Below are positions 1-6,793 of a stretch of DNA of 7,798 bases, piece by piece. This DNA comes from Frankiaceae bacterium. GTDB lineage: Bacteria > Actinomycetota > Actinomycetes > JAVEEJ01. The first letter of the stretch is position 1. Each line of letters begins with the position of its first letter. The position numbers and the translations under genes were made by a program. The DNA is taken from NCBI GenBank assembly GCA_030840515.1, contig JAVEEJ010000046.1:1-7798 (forward strand). Direction: 5' to 3'. A model generated the notes under the pieces. The model was not told the DNA's origin. It did not search any database and was given only the letters and a program-made list of their open reading frames with translations.

Positions 1-84
1 CAGATCATCGCCCACGACACGCCCGAGGAGATCGCCGTGCACCCCGAGGTCGTGGCGTCCTACCTCGGAACGGCGGTGGTCTGA
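1..84 (+). CDS. C-terminal tail of a LivG-type branched-chain ABC transporter ATPase (partial)
   Basis: Only the last 27 codons and a TGA stop are present; the gene begins upstream of the window. The tail reads ...AHDTPEEIA..HPEVVASYLG, which matches the usual C-terminal end of ATPases of the branched-chain amino acid/hydrophobic amide uptake family (LivG), where a 'G.P.EV..dp.V..AYLG' ending follows the last strand. The stop TGA (82-84) shares its A with the ATG of the next gene, a LivF-type ATPase, which is the usual LivG-LivF order and supports the call. None of the catalytic motifs are in view, so the identity rests on the tail and the neighbour. The substrate of the transporter cannot be told from this fragment. 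Confidence 0.8.
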   Translation, partial: QIIAHDTPEEIAVHPEVVASYLGTAVV

Positions 85-905
85 TGAGTGAGGGTGCGCT
101 GAGCCGGACCGAGCCGACAGCGGCCGAGGGCGCGCCGCTGCTGTCGGTCCGCGACGTCACTGCGGGCTTCGGTGCGACCACGGTGCTTCACGGCATCAGC
201 TTCGACGTGGTGCCCGGCGAGGTCTGCGGGATCTTCGGGCTCAACGGCGCCGGCAAGTCCGTCACGATGGGCGTCCTCGCCGGCATCATCCCGGCCCGCA
301 GCGGCCGGATCGTCTACAACGGCCGCGACGTGACAGCGATGTCCGCCGAGCATCGGGTCGCGTTGGGCTGGGGCCACGTGCCCCAAGGTCGCCAGGTCTT
401 CCCGCAGCTCACGGTCGAGGAGAACCTTCGACTCGGCGCCTTCACGCTCCGCCGCAGGAACAAGTCGCGCTACCCCGCCGTGCTGACCTCGGTGCTCGAG
501 CGCTTCCCGATCCTGGCGGAGCGGCGCACGCAGCTCGCGGGGACGATGTCCGGCGGGCAGCAGGCCTCGCTCGCGGTGGCGCGGGCCTTGATGAGCGAGC
601 CGACTCTGCTCTTCGTCGACGAGCCATCGGCCGGTCTGTCGCCGCTCGCCATCCGGGACCTGTTCACCGCGTTGAAGGCTGTTGCCGACACCGGTGTGTC
701 GATGGTCCTCGTGGAGCAGAACGTCGCGTTCGGGCTGCAGATCGTCGACACGGTCCACGTGCTGCAGACCGGCCAGGTGAAGCTCGCGAAGGCCGTGCAG
801 GACGTCGACGCCGGCGAGCTCGGCGAGCGGCTCGGCGTCGGTCGCCTGCTCGGTGCCGGCATCGAGCAGGTGCTCGCAAGTCGCAAGGGAGACAGCCGTG
901 GCTGA
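84..905 (+). CDS. LivF-type ABC transporter ATP-binding protein
   Basis: Cytoplasmic ATPase subunit of a Liv-type (HAAT family) importer, 273 aa. Visible motifs: Walker A GLNGAGKS at residues 52-59, Q-loop Gln101 in VPQGRQVF, ABC signature MSGGQQ at 155-160 (Met where Leu is usual), Walker B LLFVDEP at 175-181, D-loop SAGLSP at 182-187, and VEQN at 210-213. The Gln in place of the H-loop His is typical of LivF, whereas LivG normally has His, so this is the LivF partner of the gene ending at 84. The protein is somewhat longer than the usual LivF of about 235-260 aa because of about 15 extra N-terminal residues and a short C-terminal tail. The ATG overlaps the preceding stop (TGATG), implying translational coupling. 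Despite the name, such importers in actinobacteria are often linked to carboxylic or aromatic acids; the acyl-CoA ligase downstream suggests an organic acid here (inference). Confidence 0.93.
   Translation: MSEGALSRTEPTAAEGAPLLSVRDVTAGFGATTVLHGISFDVVPGEVCGIFGLNGAGKSVTMGVLAGIIPARSGRIVYNGRDVTAMSAEHRVALGWGHVPQGRQVFPQLTVEENLRLGAFTLRRRNKSRYPAVLTSVLERFPILAERRTQLAGTMSGGQQASLAVARALMSEPTLLFVDEPSAGLSPLAIRDLFTALKAVADTGVSMVLVEQNVAFGLQIVDTVHVLQTGQVKLAKAVQDVDAGELGERLGVGRLLGAGIEQVLASRKGDSRG
885..891 (+). promoter_or_regulatory. Ribosome binding site deciding the start of the PucR-type gene
   Basis: AAGGGAG lies six bases upstream of the GTG at 898. It is the strongest Shine-Dalgarno-like sequence in the operon and favours this GTG over the in-frame GTG at 853, which would add 15 residues and overlap the ABC gene by 53 bases. 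The site sits inside the last codons of the ABC ATPase gene. Confidence 0.7.
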
Positions 906-2058
906 TCCGGTCCCGCTGCGGAGCGCAAGCCGCCGCTCGATCTCCGTGGTCGACCGCGTGCTGGGCGACCTCGACGACATCATCGCGGGCATCGCCGAGG
1001 CCATGCGCCGTGAGATCCCCGAGTACGGCGCCCTCGACGAGGCCGTGATGCGCGTCGAGGTGCTCCCGGTGACTCGCCGGGTGGTGGAGAGCTTCTTCGC
1101 AGCGGTACGCGCCGGCACCACCGTGCCGCCACGGGAGTTGCGCGCTCTGGGCGAGAGCGGCCGGGCGCGACTGCGCCTCGGGGTCCCGCTCGACGCCGTG
1201 CTGCACGCCTACCGCATCGCCGGGCGCCTGACCTGGGACGCGATCCTGACTCACCTCGAGCCAGGGGACGAGCTGCTGCTGGGAGATCTTGCCGCGCGCT
1301 GGATCGACTTCATGGACAACGCCTCGAGCGCGGTGGCCAAGAACTACCTCGCCGAGTCGCACACGATGCTCCGCGCGCTCGACGCCCGCCGCCGCGAGCT
1401 CGTCGAGGCGCTGCTGAGCGCCGACGGCCCGGCCGAGGTGGCGGCGGTGTCGCTGCGGTTCTCGACCGTGCTGGCCGCGGCCTATGTCCCCGTCCTGGTC
1501 TCGGGCGGCGGCGCCGCAGCCCGGATCGATGCGCTGCTCGCGGCCGGGCCGGAAGGCACCCTCGGTGGGCACCGCGGCGAGAACGTCCTGCTGCTGGTCC
1601 CCGACCGCGTGGAGGACGTCTCACGGCTTCAGGCGGCGGCAGGAGACGTACTGCTCGCCTGGGGTCGTCCAGCCGGGCCCGGCAGTGCGCTGCTCAGCGA
1701 GGTCACCCACGTCGAGGAGCTCGTGGCCGCGGCGCGCAGCGACGGTCGCGCCACCGGTGCCTTCGGGCCGGAGGAGCTGCTCGTCGAGCAGCTGCTCCTC
1801 GGCAACACCCGCGTCGCCCTCGCCCTGCGGGAGCGCGTGGTCGACGTGCTGCTTGCGCGTGACCCCTCCGGAGCGGTGGTCAGCACCCTGCGCCGCTACC
1901 TGGCCACCGGCTCGATCCCGGAGACGGCCCGGCTGGAAGTGGTTCACCCCAACACCGTCACCTACCGCCTCGGCCGGGTGCGTGACCTGACCGGACTCGA
2001 CCCGCGGATCCCCGCGGAGGCCACGCTGCTCGTCCTCGGACTAGGACTGCCGACATGA
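898..2058 (+). CDS. PucR-family transcriptional regulator with RsbRD-like N-terminal domain
   Basis: Predicted DNA-binding regulator, 386 aa from the GTG at 898. The N-terminal part (about residues 20-155) is helical and resembles the RsbT co-antagonist RsbRD N-terminal domain, with features such as IPEY near 40 and the stretch RARLRLGVPLDAVLHAYR. The middle (about 160-320) is poorly conserved and may correspond to the GGDEF-like domain of PucR/CdaR proteins. The C-terminal end (about 328-386) is a clear PucR helix-turn-helix: a YLATG segment, then HPNTVTYRLGRV at 350-361, then LTGLDPR and a Leu-rich final helix. It overlaps the ABC gene by 8 bases and the ligase gene by 4, so it is co-transcribed with them and probably controls this same operon, perhaps in response to the imported compound or its CoA ester (inference). 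PucR proteins can activate or repress; the direction is not visible here. No phosphoacceptor or known ligand site is recognised. Confidence 0.87.
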   Translation: MADPVPLRSASRRSISVVDRVLGDLDDIIAGIAEAMRREIPEYGALDEAVMRVEVLPVTRRVVESFFAAVRAGTTVPPRELRALGESGRARLRLGVPLDAVLHAYRIAGRLTWDAILTHLEPGDELLLGDLAARWIDFMDNASSAVAKNYLAESHTMLRALDARRRELVEALLSADGPAEVAAVSLRFSTVLAAAYVPVLVSGGGAAARIDALLAAGPEGTLGGHRGENVLLLVPDRVEDVSRLQAAAGDVLLAWGRPAGPGSALLSEVTHVEELVAAARSDGRATGAFGPEELLVEQLLLGNTRVALALRERVVDVLLARDPSGAVVSTLRRYLATGSIPETARLEVVHPNTVTYRLGRVRDLTGLDPRIPAEATLLVLGLGLPT

Positions 2059-3635
2059 CCACATCCGCACCCATGACCGATCTCATGGGCGGGCAGCCGC
2101 TCACCATCAGGCCCATCTTCGACCGCATGCGCACCATCTACGCGGACGGGGAGGTGGTCGACGCGACCGGTCGCACCACCTACGGCGAGCTGTCCGAGCG
2201 GGTGCTGCGCATCGTCACCGTGTTGCGCGAGCTGGGGGTGAAGCCGGGCGACCGGGTCGCCACCTTCGCGAACAACTCGGCCCGTCATCTCGAGCTCTAC
2301 TACGCCATCCCACTCGCTGGGGCGGTCCTGCACATGGTGAACATCAGGCTCTACGCCGAGCAGATCGAGTACGTCGTGCAGCACGCGGGCGACGTCGTAC
2401 TCGTCGCCGATGATGACCTGCTGCCCGCCGTCGAGAACCTGACTGAACAGTGCCCGGACCTGCGGCTCGTGATGACGATGTCCGAGCTCGCCGGCAAGGC
2501 GGCGGTCGCGGCGCCGACCACGGATCTGCCCGAGCTGCAGGAGGAGTGGCCGAGCGGGATCTGCTACACGAGCGGCACGACCGGGATGCCGAAGGGCGTC
2601 GTCTACAGCCACCGGTCGATGTACGTGCACGCGATGGCTGCCTGCATGGCCGACCACCTGGGCTTGAGCGAGCACGACCGCGTGCTGCCGGTCGTGCCGC
2701 TGTTCCACGCCTGCGGATGGGGGCTTCCTTACGCGGCCCCGTTCACGGGCGCCGAGCTCGTATTCGCCGGAGCCGACACGTCGCCGGCGAACCTGGCGCG
2801 GATCATCCGCGAGGAGCGGATCACCTTCGCGGGGGGCGTGCCGACGATCTGGACCCAGCTCCTCCCGCTCGCGAAGTCCGGCGAGGCGGACGTGTCCAGC
2901 CTGCGCGCCCTGATGGTCGGCGGCGCAGCAACGCCGCGTCCGCTGATGGAGGAGTGGGACGCGCTCGGCGTGCCGATCCTGCAGCTGTGGGGGATGACCG
3001 AGACCGCGCCGCTGGCCTGCGCGTCCCGCCCGCGTCGGCGGCACAAGGACCTGGATGAGGAAGCACGACGCGAGGTGCGGCTCAAGACGGGCACCATCTT
3101 CGCCGGGCTCGAGGCGCGCATCGTCGGGGATGACGGGGTCGAGCTCCCGTGGGACGGCGAGAGCGTTGGCGAACTCGAGTGCCGCGGCCCGTGGGTGGCG
3201 ACCGCCTACTACGACGACGACGCGCTGAGCTCGGAGAAGTTCCGCGACGGCTGGCTGCGCACCGGCGACATGGCGTTCATGGAGCCCGACGGCTACTTCA
3301 AGATCGTGGACCGCTCGAAGGACCTGGTGAAGTCGGGCGGCGAGTGGATCAGCTCGCTCGACCTCGAGGCCGCCGTGATGGCCCACCCCCGCGTCTGTGA
3401 AGCCGCGGTCGTCGGCGTGCGATCCGTTCGGTGGGACGAGCGGCCGGTCGTCGTCGTCGTACCCGAGGGTGAGCCTCCGACGGTCGCCGAGCTGCACGAG
3501 TTCCTCACCGGCCGGGTGGCCAAGTGGTGGTTCCCGGACGACATCGTCGTCGTGGACGAGATCCCCAAGACCAGTGTCGGGAAGTACGACAAGAAGGTGA
3601 TGCGCACCATGCTCGCTGACCGGGTGCTGCCGTGA
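2055..3635 (+). CDS. Medium/long-chain fatty acid-CoA ligase (AlkK-like AMP-binding enzyme)
   Basis: Adenylate-forming enzyme, 526 aa, which activates a carboxylic acid with ATP and then transfers it to CoA in the cytoplasm. The full motif set is present: P-loop YTSGTTGMPKG at 171-181, QLWGMTETAPL at 310-320, WLRTGD at 400-405, the hinge region KIVDRSKDLVKSGGEWIS at 416-433, and the C-terminal PKTSVGK with the catalytic Lys at 510. The segment LPWDGESVGELECRGPW and the length fit the AlkK-like medium/long-chain acyl-CoA synthetase group better than 4-coumarate or acetyl-CoA ligases. The exact chain length or an aromatic or terpenoid substrate cannot be settled by eye. The ATG lies in the ATGA overlap with the PucR gene and has TAGGA (2043-2047) seven bases upstream. 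The 3' end overlaps the hydrolase gene by 4 bases. Position between transporter and hydrolases suggests it traps imported or released acids as CoA esters (inference). Confidence 0.93.
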   Translation: MTTSAPMTDLMGGQPLTIRPIFDRMRTIYADGEVVDATGRTTYGELSERVLRIVTVLRELGVKPGDRVATFANNSARHLELYYAIPLAGAVLHMVNIRLYAEQIEYVVQHAGDVVLVADDDLLPAVENLTEQCPDLRLVMTMSELAGKAAVAAPTTDLPELQEEWPSGICYTSGTTGMPKGVVYSHRSMYVHAMAACMADHLGLSEHDRVLPVVPLFHACGWGLPYAAPFTGAELVFAGADTSPANLARIIREERITFAGGVPTIWTQLLPLAKSGEADVSSLRALMVGGAATPRPLMEEWDALGVPILQLWGMTETAPLACASRPRRRHKDLDEEARREVRLKTGTIFAGLEARIVGDDGVELPWDGESVGELECRGPWVATAYYDDDALSSEKFRDGWLRTGDMAFMEPDGYFKIVDRSKDLVKSGGEWISSLDLEAAVMAHPRVCEAAVVGVRSVRWDERPVVVVVPEGEPPTVAELHEFLTGRVAKWWFPDDIVVVDEIPKTSVGKYDKKVMRTMLADRVLP

Positions 3636-4555
3636 CCATCGACTGGGCGAAGCCCGACGAGCTGCAGGTTGTCGTCGACGACGGCGTGAGGATCAACGTC
3701 GCCGTGTGGCCGGCTGCGACGAGTGACGCACCGGTGGTGCTGGGGCTTCACGGCCTCACTGCCACACGGTTCGGGATGGTGGCGGTGGCGCGCGCGCTCG
3801 GCGGCGAGGTTACGTTCGTCGCGCCAGACGTTCGCGGGCGCGGCCTTTCCGACAAGCCGGCCGATCCCGGGGCCTACGGCATCCGGCGCAACAGCGAGGA
3901 CGCTGCGCGTGTGCTCGAGCACCTGGGGGCGCGGGACGTCGTGGTGGTCGGGCAGTCCAACGGCGCGTGGATCGCCGAGCAGCTCGCGGCGCACCACCCT
4001 GAGCTCGTCCGTGGGCTGGTGCTGGGCGACGGGGGCTACTTCCGCGCGCTCGAGCCGGGTGAGGACGCGCGCGACCGTCCGCGGGCGATCATGGGTCCCG
4101 ATTGGCTCGACCGGCTGCGGATGACGCTGCCCTCGCGCGAGGTCGTGCTCGGCGTCTTCCGCTCGCTGCCCAACTTCGCCGACTGGTGGAACGACGACGT
4201 CGAGCTGCTGCTCGACGCCGGGCTGGTCGAGGTGGATGGGGGCGTGCGCTCACGCTGCCTCGATGTCGCGGCGGACGTCGACTCGACCGACTACTTCACC
4301 GGCACGCCGCACTACGTGCACGCAGACCTCGCGCTGATCGAGTGCCCCGTCCACCTGGTCCGCGCCGAGCACGGCTTCGCCCTCTCGCCCGAGACGATGC
4401 CTCCCATGATCAGCGAGCCTGAGGTCGAGGAGTTCAAGGAGCGGCTGCCACAGCTGACCGTCGAGAACGTGCCCGGCACCAACCACTACTCCGTCAACTT
4501 CGCCCCGGTAGGGGCGCAGGTGATCGCCGACGCGGCACGAAAGATGTTGGCATGA
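3632..4555 (+). CDS. Cytoplasmic alpha/beta hydrolase
   Basis: Alpha/beta-fold hydrolase, 307 aa, with no signal peptide or membrane segment, so it should act inside the cell. Visible elements: oxyanion region LHGLTAT at 39-45, the strand and turn APDVRGRGLSDKP at 64-76, nucleophile elbow GQSNG at 107-111 with Ser109, a probable acid Glu246 in LVRAEHGF, and the catalytic His285 in GTNHYSV. A cap of about 100 residues lies between about 135 and 235. The elbow has Asn after the Ser and Ala after the final Gly, unlike the common GHSMGG. The start is the GTG in the GTGA overlap with the ligase stop. No good ribosome site precedes it, so coupled translation is likely. It probably hydrolyses an ester, lactone or C-C bond in the same pathway as the ligase; family resemblance alone does not give the substrate. 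Confidence 0.87.
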   Translation: MTIDWAKPDELQVVVDDGVRINVAVWPAATSDAPVVLGLHGLTATRFGMVAVARALGGEVTFVAPDVRGRGLSDKPADPGAYGIRRNSEDAARVLEHLGARDVVVVGQSNGAWIAEQLAAHHPELVRGLVLGDGGYFRALEPGEDARDRPRAIMGPDWLDRLRMTLPSREVVLGVFRSLPNFADWWNDDVELLLDAGLVEVDGGVRSRCLDVAADVDSTDYFTGTPHYVHADLALIECPVHLVRAEHGFALSPETMPPMISEPEVEEFKERLPQLTVENVPGTNHYSVNFAPVGAQVIADAARKMLA

Positions 4556-5475
4556 AGCGCTTGCTGGCAGTCGCCGTCGCAGGCGCGCTCGCGCTGACGG
4601 CCACGCCGTCACACGCCGAGGTGCGCGGGGTCCCTCAGGGCCCGGCGAAGGTGCGCTTCGCGAAGGACTTCCCCAAGCTGCTCGACCACGAGTGGCTCTT
4701 CCGCCTGGGCGGCTTCGGCGGCATCAAGGCCCGCGCGCGGCTCAAGCACGTGCCCGTCATCTTCGTCCACGGCAACAACGTCGACCACGCCGACTGGTAT
4801 CCCGTCCGCGACGACTTCAAGAAGGCGGGCTGGACCGACCAGGAGCTGTGGGGCCTGTCCTACAACGGGCTCGGCGCCAACAACGGCACCGCGCTGCACC
4901 GCGACAACCCGGAGCGCGACGCCGAGCACACCGAGATGGGCTGGGACGGCACGGTGCGCGTCACGTCCGACGACGTGAACGTGCCGGACCTGTATGACTT
5001 CATCCGCGCCGTGCAGGCCTACACGGGGTCGAAGAAGTTCTCGATCGTCAGCCACTCGCTCGGTGTCACCCTCGCGCGCAAGACGCTCAAGGTGCACAAG
5101 GAGCTGCGCAAGGACCTGGTCGCCTTCGTGGGCATCGCCGGCGCCAACGAGGGCACGGCCTTCTGCCCCGAGGAGACCGACCAGGTCGCCTCGTGCAACG
5201 AGATCGCCGCAGGGACGAAGTGGCTGGCCGACCTCAACGGGCCTGGCAAGAACGACGAGACCTACGGTCCGGCGAAGTGGATGACGGTCTACGACGGGAG
5301 CGGGTACGGCGACCCTGCCTACCCAGGACCGTCGTACGCGCAGTCCTCGGCGCTCAAGGGCGCCGACAACCGCCGGTTCCCCGGGACCTATCACAACGAC
5401 CTGCGCGTCGACCCGGCGATCATCGTGGTCTACCGCACGTTCCTGGAGAAGTCCGAGAAGGGCATCAGGCGCTGA
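4552..5475 (+). CDS. Secreted lipase / PhaZ7-like polyester depolymerase-like hydrolase
   Basis: Predicted extracytoplasmic alpha/beta hydrolase, 307 aa. Residues 1-22 form a Sec signal peptide: KR, a hydrophobic core, then cleavage after SHA-22. The mature part has VHGNN at 72-76 (oxyanion loop), a serine elbow SHSLG at 167-171 with Ser169, a probable Asp acid (Asp254 in SGYGDP, or Asp248), and catalytic His281 in TYHNDL. A CPEE...ASC pair in the inserted loop may form a disulfide. The order VHGN...W, then a GLSYNG-like strand, then AYTG.....IVSHSLGV recalls class 2 lipases and especially the extracellular poly(3-hydroxybutyrate) depolymerase PhaZ7, whose box is AHSMG; this similarity is from memory, not a search. 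The ATG sits in the ATGA overlap with the preceding gene, making it the last gene of the coupled run. It may be a lipase, esterase or polyester depolymerase; I cannot choose with certainty. Confidence 0.82.
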   Translation: MKRLLAVAVAGALALTATPSHAEVRGVPQGPAKVRFAKDFPKLLDHEWLFRLGGFGGIKARARLKHVPVIFVHGNNVDHADWYPVRDDFKKAGWTDQELWGLSYNGLGANNGTALHRDNPERDAEHTEMGWDGTVRVTSDDVNVPDLYDFIRAVQAYTGSKKFSIVSHSLGVTLARKTLKVHKELRKDLVAFVGIAGANEGTAFCPEETDQVASCNEIAAGTKWLADLNGPGKNDETYGPAKWMTVYDGSGYGDPAYPGPSYAQSSALKGADNRRFPGTYHNDLRVDPAIIVVYRTFLEKSEKGIRR

Positions 5476-5489
5476 GATCCCACAGCGCC
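5468..5489 (+). terminator. Hairpin at the end of the six-gene run, possible terminator
   Basis: A perfect 7-bp stem, GGCGCTG (5468-5474) with CAGCGCC (5483-5489), encloses an 8-base loop and includes the stop codon of the secreted lipase gene. There is no T-tract after it (GCAACCCAAATTTCG follows), so it is not a classical intrinsic terminator; actinobacterial terminators often lack the T-run. It may instead protect the 3' end of the transcript. Function is inferred. Confidence 0.4.
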
Positions 5490-5551
5490 GCAACCCAAAT
5501 TTCGTCGTAACGCCAATGGGCCGCGTGCTCGGGCAAGAGTACGAACCTGGC

Positions 5552-6793
5552 ATGCGCAGACTCGTCGTACTCGCCGCCCTCGCCCTGTCCGCCCTCGTGG
5601 TCCCCACCACGGCGTCGCACGCTGCCGGCACCACGGTGCTCGACGCGACGTACACATCCGTCGCCAACGGCTGGGTGAAGGTCGAGCGCTACCACGACAC
5701 CGACGCCAACTTCCCGAGCGAGGCCTATCCGCCGGACGGTCGCGGCAACCAGGAGGGCCAGCGGCTGACCTTCTTCGGCGGTGTGCTGCGACCGCGGTCC
5801 AACCAGTTCCTGCTCTACCACGCGCCTCACTGGCAGACCGGGACCAAGGCCACCCCCGTGCTGCTGGTGCACGGTGCGAACGACAACGCCGACCGGGAGT
5901 GGGCGAACCCGAACGAGACCCCGAGCGGCTGCGGTCAGACGTCTTGCCCGAGCACCGGGCTGATGCAGTACCTCGACAGCGCCGGCTACAAGGTGTTCGC
6001 CATCAACTTCCCGCACAAGCAGGGCGACAACCTGGTGCAGGCTCAGCTGGTCTCCGACGCGATCGGCGTCATCAAGAGCAAGCTCGGCGTCGCGAAGGTC
6101 GACCTCATCGGCTGGAGCAAGGGCGGCTTCCCGGTGCGGGCGTACGTGTCGTCGGTGAAGCCGACCTGGGGCCGCATCTACCAGGGCGACGTGCGCAAGG
6201 TGATCCTCATCGGCAACGCGAACAACGGGCTCGACTACGCGTGGCGTCACGGCGCGCCGGGCGCGATCCTCATCTACCCCGAGTGCGGTGGGTCCCTCAA
6301 CGGCCCGGCCGCGGTGTCGACGTACATGTGCTACTCGGTCCTCTACGACCACCCGGAGCTGTCCTACACCGGCACCGGGACCAACAACACCTATCCCGGG
6401 CAGCGCCAGATGCTCAAGCGCTGGGATGCCACCTACGCCCTGGACACCTCGACGCAGGACTACTACACCGTCTACTACGGCGGCTGGGGCTACACCTCGT
6501 ACTCGCCCGGCATCCAAGCCGCCATCAACCAGGGCTCGCTGGTCGACACGATCCGCAACGCGGGCATCCCGTCCACGGTGACGACGTACCTGCTGTGCGG
6601 CGGCAACCCCTCGCTGCCCTACGTCTACAACGAGAACACGGGCCCGTCCGACGGCCTGGTCTTCCGCGCCTCCTGCGAGGACCACGTCGGTATCGCGGGC
6701 TGGGCCGGCACGACGACCTTCCTGTCCGACAACCACCTGCAGCTCGGGTGGGGCTCGGGGGAGTCGGCGCAGATCGTGACCTGGCTGGGCTAG
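5552..6793 (+). CDS. Secreted alpha/beta hydrolase (lipase/esterase-like) with GWSKG box
   Basis: Predicted exported hydrolase, 413 aa from the ATG at 5552. This start gives a clean signal peptide (MRR, hydrophobic core, cleavage after SHA-24); the in-frame ATG at 5516 would put 12 mostly polar residues in front of it. The mature protein has VHGAN at 106-110, serine box GWSKG at 187-191 with Ser189, Asp367 in PSDGLV, and His395 in SDNHLQL, a plausible Ser-Asp-His triad in the right order. A large aromatic, Gly-rich insertion (about 235-320, many Tyr and Trp) probably forms a lid or substrate surface. Cysteine pairs are present, as in CGQTSC and CGG...C, consistent with an exported, disulfide-bonded enzyme. 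It lies 76 bases after the coupled run, so it may have its own promoter. It is only distantly like the preceding secreted enzyme. Lipase, esterase and polyester hydrolase are all possible. Its stop overlaps that of the convergent cupin gene. Confidence 0.82.
   Translation: MRRLVVLAALALSALVVPTTASHAAGTTVLDATYTSVANGWVKVERYHDTDANFPSEAYPPDGRGNQEGQRLTFFGGVLRPRSNQFLLYHAPHWQTGTKATPVLLVHGANDNADREWANPNETPSGCGQTSCPSTGLMQYLDSAGYKVFAINFPHKQGDNLVQAQLVSDAIGVIKSKLGVAKVDLIGWSKGGFPVRAYVSSVKPTWGRIYQGDVRKVILIGNANNGLDYAWRHGAPGAILIYPECGGSLNGPAAVSTYMCYSVLYDHPELSYTGTGTNNTYPGQRQMLKRWDATYALDTSTQDYYTVYYGGWGYTSYSPGIQAAINQGSLVDTIRNAGIPSTVTTYLLCGGNPSLPYVYNENTGPSDGLVFRASCEDHVGIAGWAGTTTFLSDNHLQLGWGSGESAQIVTWLG

Noticed and set aside
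60..1121. 353-codon - strand frame opposite the ABC ATPase
   Set aside because: The + strand has Walker A, signature and Walker B motifs; the opposite translation has no domain and is a composition artefact.
1962..3497. 511-codon open frame on the - strand opposite the acyl-CoA ligase
   Set aside because: The + strand encodes a complete ligase with all motifs. The - strand translation is rich in His, Arg, Asp and Val with no recognisable domain, as expected for a shadow frame in GC-rich DNA.
5465..6736. 423-codon open frame on the - strand opposite the second secreted hydrolase
   Set aside because: The translation is low-complexity, rich in Val, Arg, Gly and Asp, while the + strand has a signal peptide and a complete catalytic triad.
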